From contig OZ038381.1 in NCBI GenBank assembly GCA_964036045.1, forward strand, positions 139,821,657 to 139,885,656: a stretch of 64,000 bases of DNA, in the 5' to 3' direction. Of the stretch, positions 11,101 to 23,307 are shown in pieces (positions within the stretch are counted from its first letter, which is position 1; every line of letters begins with the position of its first letter). Below the pieces are notes generated by a model. That model searched no databases. It was not told the origin of the DNA and was given only the letters and a program-made list of their open reading frames with translations. The position numbers and the translations under genes were made by a program. This DNA comes from Eutreptiella sp. 'Long Island Sound 2002'. Lineage: Eukaryota > Euglenozoa > Euglenophyceae > Eutreptiales > Eutreptiaceae.

Positions 11101-14100
11101 GTGGGCTCTGGTGGGTGCCGTTATTTCCTGGTGGCCTGTGGATGGTTGCTGTTATTTCTTGGTGGCCTCTGGATGGTTGTTGTTATTTCCTGGTGGGATC
11201 TGGATGGCTGCTGTTATTTCCTGATGGCCTCTGGATGGTTGCTGTTATTTCCTGATGGCCTCTGGATCGTTGCCGTTATTTCCTGGTGGCCTCTGGATGG
11301 TTGCTGATATTTCCTGGTGGGCTCTGGTGGGTGCCGTTATTTCCTGATGGCCTGTGGATGGTTGCTGTTATTTCTTGGTGGCCTCTGGATGGTTGTTGTT
11401 ATTTCCTGGTGGGATCTGGATGGCTGCTGTTATTTCCTGATGGCCTCTGGATGGTTGCTGATATTTCCTGGTGGCCTCTGGATGGTTGCTGATATTTCCT
11501 GATGGCCTCTGGATGAGGGCTGATGTTTCTTGGTGGGCTCTGGATGGTTGCTGATATTTCCTGCTGGCCTCTGGATGGTTGCTGTTATTTTCATGGTGGC
11601 CCGTGGATGGTTGGTGTTATTTCCTGGTGGCCTCTGGATGGTTGCTGTTATTTCCTGGTGGCCTCTGGATGGTTGACGTTATTTCCTGGTGGCCTCCGGA
11701 TGGTTGCTGATATTTCCTGGTGGCCTCTGGATGGTTGCTGTTATTTCGTGGTGGCCCCTGGATGGTTGCTGTTATTTCCTGGTGGCCTGTGGATGGTTGC
11801 TGTTCTTTCGTGGTGGCCTCTGGATGGTTGCTGATAATTCGTGGTGGCCTCTGGATGGCGGCTGTTATTTCCTGATGGCCTGTCGATGGTTGCTGTTCTT
11901 TCCTGGTGGCCTTTGGATGGCTGCTGTTATTTCCTGGTGGCCTCTGGATGGTCGCTGTTATTTCCTTGTGGCCTGTGGATGGTTGCTGTTATTTCCTGGT
12001 GGCCTCTGGATGGTCGCTGTTATTTCCTTGTGGCCTGTGGATGGTTGCTGCTGTTTCGTGGTGGCCTCTGAATGGTTGCTGTTATTTCCCGGTCGCCTCT
12101 GGATGGTTGCTGTTATTTCCTGGTGGCCTTTGCATGGCTGCTATTATTTCCTGGTGGCCTCTGGATGGTCGCTGTCATTTCCTTGTGGCCTGTGGATGGT
12201 TGCTGTTATTTCCTGGTGGCCTCTGGATGGGTGCTGTTATTTCCTGATGGCCTCTGGATGGTTGCTGATATTTCCTGGTGGCCTCTGGATGGTTGCTGAT
12301 ATTTCCTGATGGTTTTTGGATGGTGGCTGATGTTTCCTGGTGGGATCTGGATGGTTGCTGTTATTTTCTGGTGGCCTCTGGATGGTTGCTGTTAATTCCT
12401 GGTGGCCTGTGGATGGTTGCTGTTATTTCCTGGTGGCCTGTGGATTGCTGCTGTTATTTCCTGGTGGCCTCTGGATGGTTGCTGTTATTTCCTGGTGGCC
12501 TCCGGATGGTTGCTGTTATTTCCTGGTGGCCTCTGGATGGTTGCTGTTATTTCCTGGTGGCCTCTGGATGGTTGCTGTTATTTCGTGGTGGCCTCTGGAT
12601 GGTTGCTGTTATTTCCTGGTGGCTTCTGGATGGTCGCTGTTATTTCCTTGTGGCCTGTGGATGGTTGCTTTTTTTACCTGGTGGGCTCTGGATTGTTGCT
12701 GTTGGTTCCTGATGGCCTCTGGCTGGCTGCTGTTATTTCCTGATGGGCTCTGGATGGTTGCTGTTATTTCCTGGTTGTCTCTGGATGGTTGCTGTTATTT
12801 CCTGGTGGCCTCTGGATGGTTGCTGATATTTCGTGGTGGCCTCTGGATGGTTGCTGTTATTTCCTGGTGGCCTCTGGATGGTTGCTGTTATTCCCTGGTG
12901 GCCTGTGGATGGCTGCTGTTATTTCCTGGTGGCCTCTGGATGGTCGCTGCTGTTTCCTGGTGGCCTTTGCATGGCTGCTGTTATTTCTTGGTGGCCTCTG
13001 GATGGTTGCTGTTATTTCCTTGTGGCCTGTGGATGGTTGCTTTTTTTACCTGGTGGCCTCTGGATGGTTGCTGTTATTTCCTGGTGGCCTCTGGATGGTT
13101 GCTGTTATTTCCTGGTGGCCTCTGGATGGTTGCTGTTATTTCCTGGTGGCCTCTGGATGGTTGCTGTTATTTCCTGGTGGCCTCTGGATGGTCGCTGTTA
13201 TTTCCTTGTGGCCTGTGGATGGTTGCTGTTATTTCCTGGTGGCCTCTGGATGGTTGCTGTTATTTCCTGGTGGCCTGTGGATGGTTGCTGTTATTTCCTG
13301 GTGGCCTCTGGATGGTTGCTGTTATTTCCTGGTGGCCTCTGGATGGTCGCTGTTATTTCCTTGTGGCCTGTGGATGGTTGCTGTTATTTCCTGGTGGCCT
13401 CTGGATGGTTGCTGTTATTTCCTGGTGGCCTCTGGATGGTTGCTGTTATTTCCTGATGGCCTCTGGATGGTTGCTGTTATTTACTGGTGGCCTCTGGATG
13501 GTTCCTGATATTTCATGATGGCCTCAGGATCGCTGCTGCTATTTGCTGCTGGCCTTTGAATGGCTGCTGTTATTTCCTGGTGGCCTCTGGATGGTTGCTG
13601 TTCTTTCCTGGTGGCCTCTGGATGGCTGCTGATATTTCCTGCTGGCCTCTGGATGGTTGCTGATTTTACCTGGTGGCCTCTGGATGGTGGCTGATATTTC
13701 TTGGTGGCCTCTGGATGGTTGCTGTTATTTCCTGGTGGCCTGTGGATGGTTGGTGTTTTTTCCTCGTGGCCTCTGGATGGTTGCTGATATTTCCTAGTGC
13801 CCTGGTGGCCTCTGGATGGTTGCTGTTATTCCCTCGTGGCCTGTGGATGGCTGCTGTTATTTCCTGGTGGCCTCTGGATGGTCGCTGCTGTTTGCTGGTG
13901 GCCTCTGGATGGTTCCCGTTATTTCCTGGTGGCCTCTGGATGGCTGCTGATATTTCCTGGTGGCCTCTGGATGGTTGCTGTTATTTTCTGGTGGCCTCTG
14001 AATGGCTGCTGTTATTCTCTGGTGGCCTCTGGATGGTTGCTGTTATTTCGTGATGGCCTCTGGATGGCTGCTGTTGTTTCCTGGTGGGCTTTGGATGGTC

Positions 14101-16173
14101 GCTGATATTTCCTGGTGGGCTCTCGATGGTTGCTGTTATTTCCTGGTGGCCTCTGGATGGCGGCTGTTATTTCCTGGTGGCCTCTGGCTGGCTGCTGTTA
14201 CTTCCTGGTGGTCTCTTGATGGTTGCTGTTATTTCGTGATGGCCATGGATGGCCGCTGTTGTTTCTTGGTGGGCTTTGGATGGTCGCTGATATTTCCTGG
14301 TGGGCTCTCGATGATTGCTGTTATTCCCTGGTGGCCTCTGGATGGTCGCTGATGTTTCCTGGTGGCCTCTGGATGGTTGCTGATATTTTCTGTTGGCCTG
14401 TGGATGGCTGCAGATTTTTTCTGGTGGCCTCTGGATGGTTGCTGTTATTTCCTGGTGGCCTGTGGATTGTTGCTGATATTTCCTGGTGGCCTCTGGATGG
14501 TTGCTCCTCTTTCATGGTGGCCTTTGGATGGTTGCTGTGATTTCCTGGTGGCCTTCGGATGGTTGATTTAATTTCCTGGTGGCCTCTGGCTGGCTGCTGT
14601 TCTTTCCTTGCAGCCTGTGGATGGTTGCTGATATTTCCTGGTAGGCTCTGGATGGTTGCTGTTATTTCCTGGTGGCCTCTGGATGGCGGCTGTTATTTCC
14701 TGGTGGCCTCCAGATGGTTGATTTAATTTCCTGGTGGCCTCTGGCTGGCTCCTGTTCTTTCCTTGCAGCCTGTGGATGGTCGCTGATATTTCCTGGTAGG
14801 CTCTGGATGGTTGCTGATATTCTCTGGTGGCCTCTGGATGATTCCTGTTATTTCCTGATGGCCTTTGGATGGTTGCTGTTCTTTCATGGTGGCCTTTGGA
14901 TGGTTGCTGTGATTTCCTGGTGGCCTTCGGATGGTTGCTGTTATTTCCTGGTGGCCTCTGGATGGTTGCTGTTATTTCATGGTGGCCTTTGGATGGTTGC
15001 TGTGATTTCCTGGTGGCCTTCGGATGGTTGCTGCTATTTCCTGGTGGCCTCTGGATGGTTGCTGTTCTTTCATGGTGGCCTTTGGATGGTTGCTGTGATT
15101 TCCTGGTGGCCTTCGGATGGTTGCTGTTATTTCCTGGTGGCCTCTGGATGGTTGCTGTTATTTCCTGGTGGCCTCTGGATGGTTGCTGCTATTTCCTGAT
15201 GGCCTCTGGATGGCTGCTGTTCTTTCCTTGCGGCCTGTGGATGGTCGCTCATATTTCCTGGTGGGCTCTGGATGGTTGCTGTTATTTCCTGGTGGCCTCT
15301 GGATGGTTGCTGTTCTTTCATGGTGGCCTCTGGATGGTTGCTGTTATTTCCTGGTGGCCTCTGGATGGCTGCTGTTATTTCCTGGTGGCCTCTAGATGGT
15401 CACTGCTGTTTCCTGGTGGCCTTTGGATGGTCGCTGATATTTCTTGGTGGCCTCTGGATGGTTGCTGTTATTTCCTGGTGGCCTCTGGATGCCCGTTGTT
15501 CTTTCCTGGTTGCCTCTCCTGGTTCGCCTCTGGATGGCTGCTGATAGTTCCTGATGGCCTCTGGATGGTCCCTGATATTTCCCGGCGGCCTATGGATGGT
15601 TGCTAATATTTCCTGATGGCCTCTGGATGGCTGCTGTTCTTTCCTTGCGGCCTGTGGATGGTCGCTGATATTTCCTGGTGGGCTCTGGATGGTTGCTGTT
15701 ATTTCCTGGTGGCCTCTGGATGGTTGCTGTTCTTTCATGGTGGCCTCTGGATGGTTGCTGTCATTTCCTGGTCGCCACTGGATGGTTGCTGATATTTCCT
15801 GGTGGCCTCTGGATGGCTGCTGTCATTTCCTTGTGGCCGTTGGATGCCTGCTGTTATTTCCTGGTGGCCTCTGGATGGTTGCTGTTATTTCCTGGTGGCC
15901 TCTGGATGGTCGCTGATATTTCCCGGTGGCCTCTGGATGGCTGCTGATATTTCCTGATGGCCTCTGGATGGTTGCTGATATTTCCTGGTGGCCTCTGGAT
16001 GGCGGCTGTTATTTCCTGGTGGCCTCTGGATGGTCGCTGATATTTCCTGTTGGCCTCTGGATGGTCGCTGTTATTTCACGGTGGCCTCTGGATGGTTGCT
16101 GATGTTTCTTGGTGGCCTCTGGATGGTCGCTGATATTTCCTGGTGGCCTCTAGATGGTTGCTGATATCTCCTG

Positions 16174-19100
16174 GTGGCCTCTAGATGGTCGCTGTTATTT
16201 CCTGGTGGCCTCTCGATGGTTGATTTCCTGGTGGCCTCTGGATGGTTGCTGTTATTTCCTGGTGGGCTCTGGATGGCTGCTGTTATTTTTCGATGGCCTC
16301 TGGACGGTTGCTGTTATTTCCTGATGACCTCTGGATGGTTGCTGATATTTCCTGGTGGCCTATGGATGGCTGCGGTCCTTGTATTGTGGCCTTTGGATGG
16401 CTGCTGTTATTTCCCGGTGGCCTCCGGATGGTCGCTGATATTTCCTGGTGAGCTCCTGATGGTTGCTGTTCTTTCCTGGTGGCCTCTGGATGGTCGCTGT
16501 TATTTCCCGGTGGCCTCTGGATGGTTGCTGTTATTTCCTGGTGGCCTCTGTATGGCTGCTGTTATTTCCTGGTGGCCTCTGGATGGCTGCTGTTATTTCC
16601 TGGTGGCCTCTGGATGGTCGCTGTTATTTCCCGTTGGCCTCTGGATGGTTGCTGTTATTTCCTGGTGGCCTCTGTATGGCTGCTGTTATTTCCTGGTGGC
16701 CTCTGGATGGCTGCTGTTATTTCCTGGTGGCCACTGGATGGCGGCTGTTATTTCCTTGTGGGCTGTGGATGGCTGCTGTTATTTTCTGGTGGCCTCTGGA
16801 TGGTTGCTGTTATTTCCTGGTGGCCTGTGGATGGTTGGTGTTGTTTCCTGGTGGTCTCTGAATGGCTGCTGTTATTTCCTGGTGGCCTCTGGATGGTTGC
16901 TGTTATTTCGTGATGGCCTCTGGATGGCCGCTGTTGTTTCCTGGTGGGCTCTGGATGATTGCTGATATTTCCTGGTGCCCTGGTGGCCTCTGGGTGGTTG
17001 CTGTTATTCCCTCGTGGCCTGTGGATGGCTGCTGTTATTTCCTGGTGGCCCCTGGATGGTCGCTGCTGTTTCCTGGTGGCCTCTGGATGGTTGCCGTTAT
17101 TTCCTGGTGGCCTCCGGATGGCTGCTGATATTTCCTGGTGGCCTCTGAATGGCTGCTGTTATTTCCTGGTGGCCTCTGGATGGTTGCTGTTATTTCGTGA
17201 TGGCCTCTGGATGGCCGCTGTTGTTTCCTGGTGGGCTGTGGATGATTGCTGATATTTCCTGGTGGGCTCTCGATGATTGCTGTTATTTCCTGGTGGCCTC
17301 TGCATGGCGGCTGTTATTTCCTGGTGGCCTCTGAATGGCTGCTGTTATTTCCTGGTGGCCTCTGGATGGTTGCTGTTATTTCGTGATGGCCATGGATGGC
17401 CGCTGTTGTTTCTTGGTGGGCTTTGGATGGTCGCTGATATTTCCTGGTGGGCTCTCGATGATTGCTGTTATTTCCCTGTGGCCTCTGGATGGTCGCCGAT
17501 GTTTCCTGGTGGCCTCTGGATGGTTGCTGATATTTTCTGTTGGCCTCTGGATGGTTGCTGTTATTTCGTGGTGGCCTGTGGATTGTTGCTGATATTTCCT
17601 GGTGGCCTCTGGATGGCGGCTGTTATTTCCTGGTGGCCTCTGGCTGGTTGCTGTTCTTTCATGGTGGCCTTTGGATGGTTGGTCTGATTTCCTGGTGGCC
17701 TTCGGATGGTTGCTGTTATTTCCTGGTGGCCTCTGGATGGCGGCTGTTATTTCCTGGTGGCCTCGAGATGGTTGATTTAATTTCCTGGTGGCCTCTGGCT
17801 GGCTGCTGTTCTTTCCTTGCGGCCTGTGGATGGTCCCTGATATTTCCTCGTGGGCTCTGGATGGTTGCTGTTATTTCCTGGTGGCCCGTGGATGGTTGCT
17901 GATATTTTCTGGTGGCCTCTGGATGATTCCTGTTATTTCCTGGTGGCCTCTGGATGTTTGCTGTTTTTTCATGGTGGCCTTTGGATGGTTGCTGTGATTT
18001 CCTGGTGGCCTCTGGATTGTTGCTGTTATTTCCTGGTGGCCTCTGGATGGTTGCTGTTATTTCCTGGTGGCCTCTGGATGGTTGCTGCTATTTCCTGATG
18101 GCCTTTGGATGGCTGCTGTTCTTTCTCTGCGGCCTGTGGATGGTTGCTGATATTTCCTGATGGCCTCTGGATGGCTGCTGTTATTTCCTGGTGGCCCGTG
18201 GATGGTTGCTGATATTTCCTGGTGGCCTCTGGATGGTTCCTGTTATTCCCTGGTGGCCTCTGGATGGTTGCTGTTCTTTCATGGTGGTCTCTGGATGGCG
18301 GCTGTTATTTCCCGGTGGCCTCTAGATGGTCACTGCTGTTTCCTGGTGGCCTTTGGATGGTCGCTGATATTTCTTGGTGGCCTCCAGATGGTTGCTGTTA
18401 TTTCCTGGTGGCCTCTGGATGCCCGTGTTCTTTCCTGGTTGCCTCTCCTGGTTCGCCTCTGGATGGCTGCTGATAGGCCCTGGTGGCCTCTGGATGGTGC
18501 TGATATTTCCCGGCGGCCTATGGATGGTTGCTGTCATTTCCTGGTGGCCTCTGGATGGTTGCTGATATTTCCTGGTGGCCTCTGGATGGCTGCTGTCATT
18601 TCCTTGTGGCCGTTGGATGCCTGCTGTTATTTCCTGGTGGCCTCTGGATGGTCGCTGATATTTCGTGTTGGCCTCTGGATGGTCGCTGATATTTCCTGGT
18701 GGCCTCTGGATGGCTGCTGATATTTCCTGGTGGCCTCTGGATGGTTGCTGATATTTCTTGGTGGCCTCTGGATGGCGGCTGTTATTTCGTGGTGGCCTCT
18801 GGATGGCTGCTGTTATTTCACGGTGGCCTCTGGATGGTTGCTGATGTTTCTTGGTGGCCTCTGGATGGTCGCTGATATTTCCTGGTGGCCTCTGGATGGT
18901 TGCTGATATCTCCTGGTGGCCTCTAGATGGTCGCTGTTATTTCCTGGTGGCCTCTCGATGGTTGATTTCCTGGTGGCCTCTGGATGGTTGCTGTTATTTC
19001 CTGGTGGGCTCTGGATGGCTGCTGTTATTTTTCGATGGCCTCTGGACGGTTGCTGTCATTTCCTGATGACCTCTGGATGGTTGCTGATATTTCCTGGTGG

Positions 19101-19600
19101 CCTGTGGATGGCTGCGGTCCTTTCCTTGTGGCCTTTGGATGGCTGCTGTTATTTCCTGTTGGCCTCTGGATGGTCGCTGATATTTCCTGGTGAGCTCTGG
19201 ATGGTTGCTGTTCTTTCCTGGTGGCCTCTGGATGGCTGCTGCTATTTCGTGGTGGCCTCTGGATGGCGGCTATTATTTCGTGTTGGCCTCTGGATGGCAG
19301 CTGTTATTTCCTGGTGGCCTTTGGATGGCTGCTGTTATTTCCTGGTGGCCTCTGGATGGTTGCTGTTATTTCCTAGTGGCTTGTGGATGGTTGCTGTTAT
19401 TTCTTGGTGGCCTCTGGATGGCTGCTGTTCTTTCCTGGTGGGCTCTGGATGGTTGCTGATATTTCCTGGTGGCCTCTGGATGGCTGCTGTTATTTCCTGG
19501 TGGGCTTTGGATGGCTGCTGTTATTTCCTGGTGGCCTCTGGATGGTTGCTAATATTTCCTGGTGGCCTCTGGCTGTCCCTGATATTTCATGATGGCCTCA
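16174..19600. repeat. Segmental duplication inside the minisatellite (~2.74 kb offset)
   Basis: A truncated unit reading CTCGATGGTTGATTTCCTGG at about 16210 recurs at about 18952 with the same neighbouring variants, giving a 2,742-bp offset. This is not a multiple of 31, so at least one copy gained or lost part of a unit. Related variants with GGTTGATTTAATTTCC occur near 14563, 14718 and 17771. Confidence 0.6.
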
Positions 19601-21404
19601 GGATGGCTGCTGTTATTTCCTGGTGGCGTTTGGATGGCTGCTGTTATATCCTGCTGGGCTCTGGATAGCTGCTGTTATTTCCTGGTGGCCTCTGGATGGT
19701 TGCTGTCATTTCCTGGTGGCCTCTGGATGGTTGCTGATATTTCCTGGTGGCCTCTCGATGGTTGCTGATATTTCCTGGTGGCCTGTGGATGGCTGCTGTT
19801 ATTTCCTGGTGGCCTCTGGATGGTTGCTGTCATTTCCTGGTGGCCTCTGGATGGTTGCTGATATTTCCTGGTGGCCTCTCGATGGTTGCTGATATTTCGT
19901 GGTGGGCTCTAGATTGTCGCTGCTGCTTCCTGGTGGCCTCTGGATGGTCGCTGATATTTCCCGGTGAGCTCTGGATGGTTGCTGTTATTTCCTGGTGGCC
20001 TGCGGATGGTTGCTGTTATTTCCTGGTGGCCTCTGGATGGTTGCTGTTATTTCCTGGTGGCCTCTGCATGGTCGCTGTTATTTCCTGGTGGCCTTTGGAT
20101 GGCTGCTGTTATTTCGTGATGGCCTCTGCATGGTCGCTGTTATTTCCTGGTGGCCTCTGGATGGTTGCTGTTGTTTCTTGGTGGCCTCTTGATGGTTGCT
20201 GTTATTTCCTGGTGGCCTCTGGATGGCTGCTGCTATTTCCTGGTGGCCTCTGGATGGTTGCTGTTGTTTCTTGGTGGCCTCTGGGTGGCTGCTGTTATTT
20301 CGTGTAGACCTCTGGATGGTTCCTGATATTTCATCATGGCCTCTGGATGGCTGCTGTTATTTCCTGGTGGCCTCTGGATGGCTGCTGTTATTTCCTGGTG
20401 GCCTCTGGATGGCTGCTGTTATTTGCTGGTGGCCTCTGGATGGTTGCTGATATTTCGTGGTGGCCTCTGGATGGCGGCTGTTCTTTCCTGGTGGCCTCTG
20501 GATAGTTGCTGTTATTTCCTGGTGGCCTTTGGATGGCTGCTGATATTTCCTGGTGGCCCTGGATGGTCGCCCCTGTTTCCTGGTGGCCTCTGGATGGTCG
20601 CTGATATTTCCTGGTGAGCTCCGGATGGTTGCTGTTCTTTCCTGGTCGCCTGTGGATGGTCGCTGTTATTTCCTGGTGGCCTCTGGATGGGTGCTGATAT
20701 TTCCTGGTGGCCTCTGGATGGTTCCCGTTATTTCCTGGTGGCCTCTGGATGGTTGCTGATGTTTCGGGGCCTCTGGATGGCGGCTGTTATTTCTTGGTGG
20801 CTTCTGGATGGCACCTGTTATTTCTTGGTGGCCTTTGGATGGCTGCTGTTATTTCCTGGTGGCCTCTGGATGGTTGCTGTTCTTTCCTGGTGGCCTCTGG
20901 ATGGTTGCTGTTATTTTCTGGTGGCCTCTGGATGGTTGCTGTTATTTCCTGGTGGCCTCTGGATGGTTGCTGTTATTTCCTGATGGCCTGTGGATGGCTG
21001 CTGTTATTTCCTGATGGCCTCTGGATGGTTGCTGTTATTTCCTGGTGGCCTCTGGATGGTTGCTGTTCTTACCTGGTGGCCTCTGGATGGTTGCTGTTAT
21101 TTCCTGGTGGCCTCTGCATGGCTGCTGTTATTTCCTGGTGGCCTCTGGATGGTTGCTGATATTTCCTGGTGGCCTCTGGCTGTCCCTGATATTTCATGAT
21201 GGTCTCAGGATGGCTGCTGTTCTTTCCTGATGGCCTCTGGATGGCTGCTGTTATTTCCTGCTGGGCTCCGGATGGTTGCTGATATTTCGTGGTGGCCTCT
21301 GGATGGTCGCTGATATTTCTTGGTGGCCTACGGATGGTTGCTGTTATTTCCTGGTGGCCTTTGGATGGTTGCTGATATTTCGTGCTGGCCTCTGGATGGC
21401 GGCT

Positions 21405-21412
21405 GTTATTTC
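21405..21412. repeat. Target-site duplication, left copy (GTTATTTC)
   Basis: The last 8 bases of minisatellite before the 1.9-kb insertion read GTTATTTC. The first 8 bases of minisatellite after it (23308-23315) are the same 8 bases, so the array overlaps itself by exactly 8 bp across the insertion. Confidence 0.7.
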
Positions 21413-21419
21413 GAGTGCT

Positions 21420-21660
21420 GTCGGAAATGCACCTTACGACGCCTCGGGGCGTCGTACAAGGTGTCGGGGCCCGACGCGTCGGGAGCGTACGACGCGTCGT
21501 ACAGTGTCGTACAAGGCGTCGGGGCCCGACACGTCGGGGATGTACGACGCGTCGTACAGTGTCGTACAAGGTGTCGTACAGCACCGACACCGTACGACAC
21601 AGTACGACACTGTACGACACAGTACGACACAGTACGACACAGTACGACACGGTACGTCAC
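21420..21660. repeat. Left subterminal TCGTAC/GTCGGGGCCCGAC palindrome tract
   Basis: Dense short palindromes: GACGCGTC, GGGGCCC and GTAC cores, passing at about 21585-21655 into 10-bp units of the form ACGACACAGT. This is the reverse complement orientation of the main decamer block at 22582-23030, so the two tracts are inverted relative to each other. Confidence 0.85.
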
Positions 21661-21790
21661 ACACAGCCATATACATATGTAGACATATAAACACATGTAA
21701 ATGGAAAAAAAAACAGATTGGTCAGAATGGGGCAAAATGGGTCCAAATGCGTTTCCATTTTGGTCAAAACAGTCCAAAAGGGGAAACCTC

Positions 21791-22505
21791 AAATATTGGC
21801 ACTTCACGTCTACAACATGCCGACAATGTCTACAATTAGCAGGCCGCGTCTACCTGTGGTGCACAGTGTCTACAGACCCCAGACCGCCCACCCCCTATAT
21901 GCGGGTAAACGATTGCAGCGGACCGTTTTGGGGGAAGGGGGCCTTCGGCCCCCTTCCCAAATATTGGCACTTCGCGTCTACAACATGCCGACAGTGTCTA
22001 CAATTAGCAGGCCGCGTCTACTTGTGGTGCACATTGTCTACAGACCCCAGACCGCCCACCCCCTCTGTGCGGGTAAACGATGGCAGCGGACCGTTTTGGG
22101 GGAAGGGGGCCTTCGGCCCCCTTCCCAAATATTGGCACTTCGCGTCTACAACATGCCGACAGTGTCTACAATTAGCAGGCCGCGTCTACTTGTGGTGCAC
22201 ATTGTCTACAGACCCCAGACCGCCCACCCCCTCTGTGCGGGTAAACGATGGCAGCGGACCGTTTTGGGGGAAGGGGGCCTTCGGCCCCCTTCCCAAATAT
22301 TGGCACTTCGCGTCTACAACATGCCGACAGTGTCTACAATTAGCAGGCCGCGTCTACTTGTGGTGCACAGTGTCTACAGACCCAGACCGCCCTCCCCCTC
22401 TATGCGGGTAAACGATGGCAGCGGACCGTTTTGGGGGAAGGGGGCCTTTGGCCCCCTTCCCAAATATTGGCACTTCGCGTCTACAACATGCCGACAGTGT
22501 CTACC
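21791..22505. repeat. 168-bp tandem repeat, ~4.2 copies, each with a 12-bp hairpin
   Basis: Copies start at 21795, 21963, 22131, 22299 and 22466 (spacing 168, 168, 168, 167). Each unit has several GTCTAC sub-motifs and ends in a perfect inverted repeat with 12-bp arms GGGAAGGGGGCC and GGCCCCCTTCCC around a 3-base loop (21932-21958 in the first copy, and again near 22100, 22268 and 22436). As 168 is 56 codons, a plus-strand frame stays open across the copies. This is a by-product of the period and I do not call it a gene. Confidence 0.92.
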
Positions 22506-22516
22506 ATTAGTCTACA

Positions 22517-22581
22517 GTGTATATATGTGTGTGTGTGTGTGTGTGTGTATATATACATACATACATATATATACATATATA
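22517..22581. repeat. (GT)n followed by TATACATA microsatellite
   Basis: Uninterrupted GT run, then alternating TATA/CATA steps. The TATACATACATACATATATA block recurs at about 22766-22797, each time immediately before GTCGTACGACACTGTACGAC. Confidence 0.9.
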
Positions 22582-23290
22582 TGTCGTACGACACTGTACG
22601 ACGCGTCGTACTGTGTCGTACTGTGTCGTACAGTGTCGTACTGTGTCGTACAGTGTCGTATTGTGTCGTACTGTGTCGTACTGTGTCGTACTGTGTCGTA
22701 CAGTGTCGTACTGTGTCGTACTGTGTCGTACTGTGTCGTACTGTGTCGTACCGTGTCGTACAGTGTATACATACATACATATATATACATATATATGTCG
22801 TACGACACTGTACGACGCGTCGTACTGTGTCGTACTGTGTCGTAGAGTGTCGTACAGTGTCGTACTGTGTCGTACAGTGTCGTGCTGTGTCGTACTTTGT
22901 TGTACTGTGTCGTACTGTGTCGTACTGTGTCGTACTGTGCCGTACTGTGTCGTACTGTGTCGTACAGTGTCGTACTGTGTCGTACTGTGTCGTACTGTGC
23001 CGTACAGTGTCGTACTGTGTCGTACCAGCGTTGTACGACACTGTACGACGCGTCGTACAGTGTCGTACAGTGTCGTACAGTGTCGTACAATGTCGTACAG
23101 TGTCGTACAGCGTCGTACAGTGTCATACAACACTGTACGACGCGTCGTACTGTGTCGTACAAGGTGTCGGGGCCCGACGCGTCGGGGATGTACCAAGCGT
23201 CGTACAGTGTCGTACAAGGTGTCGGGGCCCGACGCGTCGGGGATGTACGACGCGACGGGAGGTGTCGGGGCCCGACGCGTCGTAAAATCC
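22582..23290. repeat. 10-bp TCGTAC satellite (GTCGTACTGT / GTCGTACAGT)
   Basis: Roughly 60 decamers with little variation apart from the eighth base (T or A) and occasional changes such as GCCGTACTGT. The tract contains two copies of a composite start (TATACATA block, then GTCGTACGACACTGTACGAC) at about 22582 and 22797. It ends in larger modules with GGTGTCGGGGCCCGACGCG at about 23162, 23218 and 23260. All three plus frames are stop-poor as a consequence of the motif. Confidence 0.92.
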
Positions 23291-23307
23291 TCACTTCGAC
23301 AGTAGTG

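Larger units (their letters stand above)
4207..21412. repeat. 31-bp minisatellite array, block 1
   Basis: About 555 head-to-tail copies of a 31-bp unit with core GGATGGTTGCTGTTATTTCC. A near-consensus unit is 43861-43891. Common variants are TTGCTG/CTGCTG, GTTATT/GATATT, TTCCTG/TTCGTG and GGTGGCC/GATGGCC. The consensus has no stop codon in any plus-strand frame, and since 31 is not a multiple of 3 every frame cycles through the same 31-residue Trp-rich peptide. The many long open frames here are therefore expected from the repeat alone and I do not call them genes. The array ends where an element is inserted at 21413 and resumes in the matching phase at 23308. Confidence 0.97.
21413..23307. 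mobile_element. 1.9-kb non-autonomous DNA transposon, 8-bp TSD, TCGTAC-rich ends
   Basis: The block interrupts the 31-bp array cleanly. Left end reads GAGTGCTGTCGGAA and the reverse complement of the right end reads CACTACTGTCGAAG: 10 of 14 positions match with CTGTCG identical. About 10 bases further in, both ends carry TTACGACGC, offset by one base, so the inverted repeat spans about 30 bp imperfectly. Inside each end lie copies of a module with GTGTCGGGGCCCGACGCGTC and GTACGACGCGTCGTAC. The interior holds 10-bp TCGTAC repeats and a 168-bp tandem repeat. I see no transposase gene, so it must have been moved by an enzyme supplied elsewhere. The 8-bp duplication fits hAT, P or related superfamilies. 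The family is not recognised. Confidence 0.75.

Noticed and set aside
12340-13518. A 392-codon open plus-strand frame rich in Trp, Cys and Leu, and dozens of similar shorter frames across 4.2-25 and 31.3-48.3 kb.
   Set aside because: They are the 31-bp minisatellite read three units at a time. All three frames give the same peptide and no start, splice or codon-use signal separates them from the repeat.
21718-22845. A 375-codon open frame through the 168-bp repeats and decamers, plus long frames on both strands in the TCGTAC tract.
   Set aside because: Openness follows from a period divisible by 3 and from stop-free decamers. Several overlapping frames on both strands are equally open.
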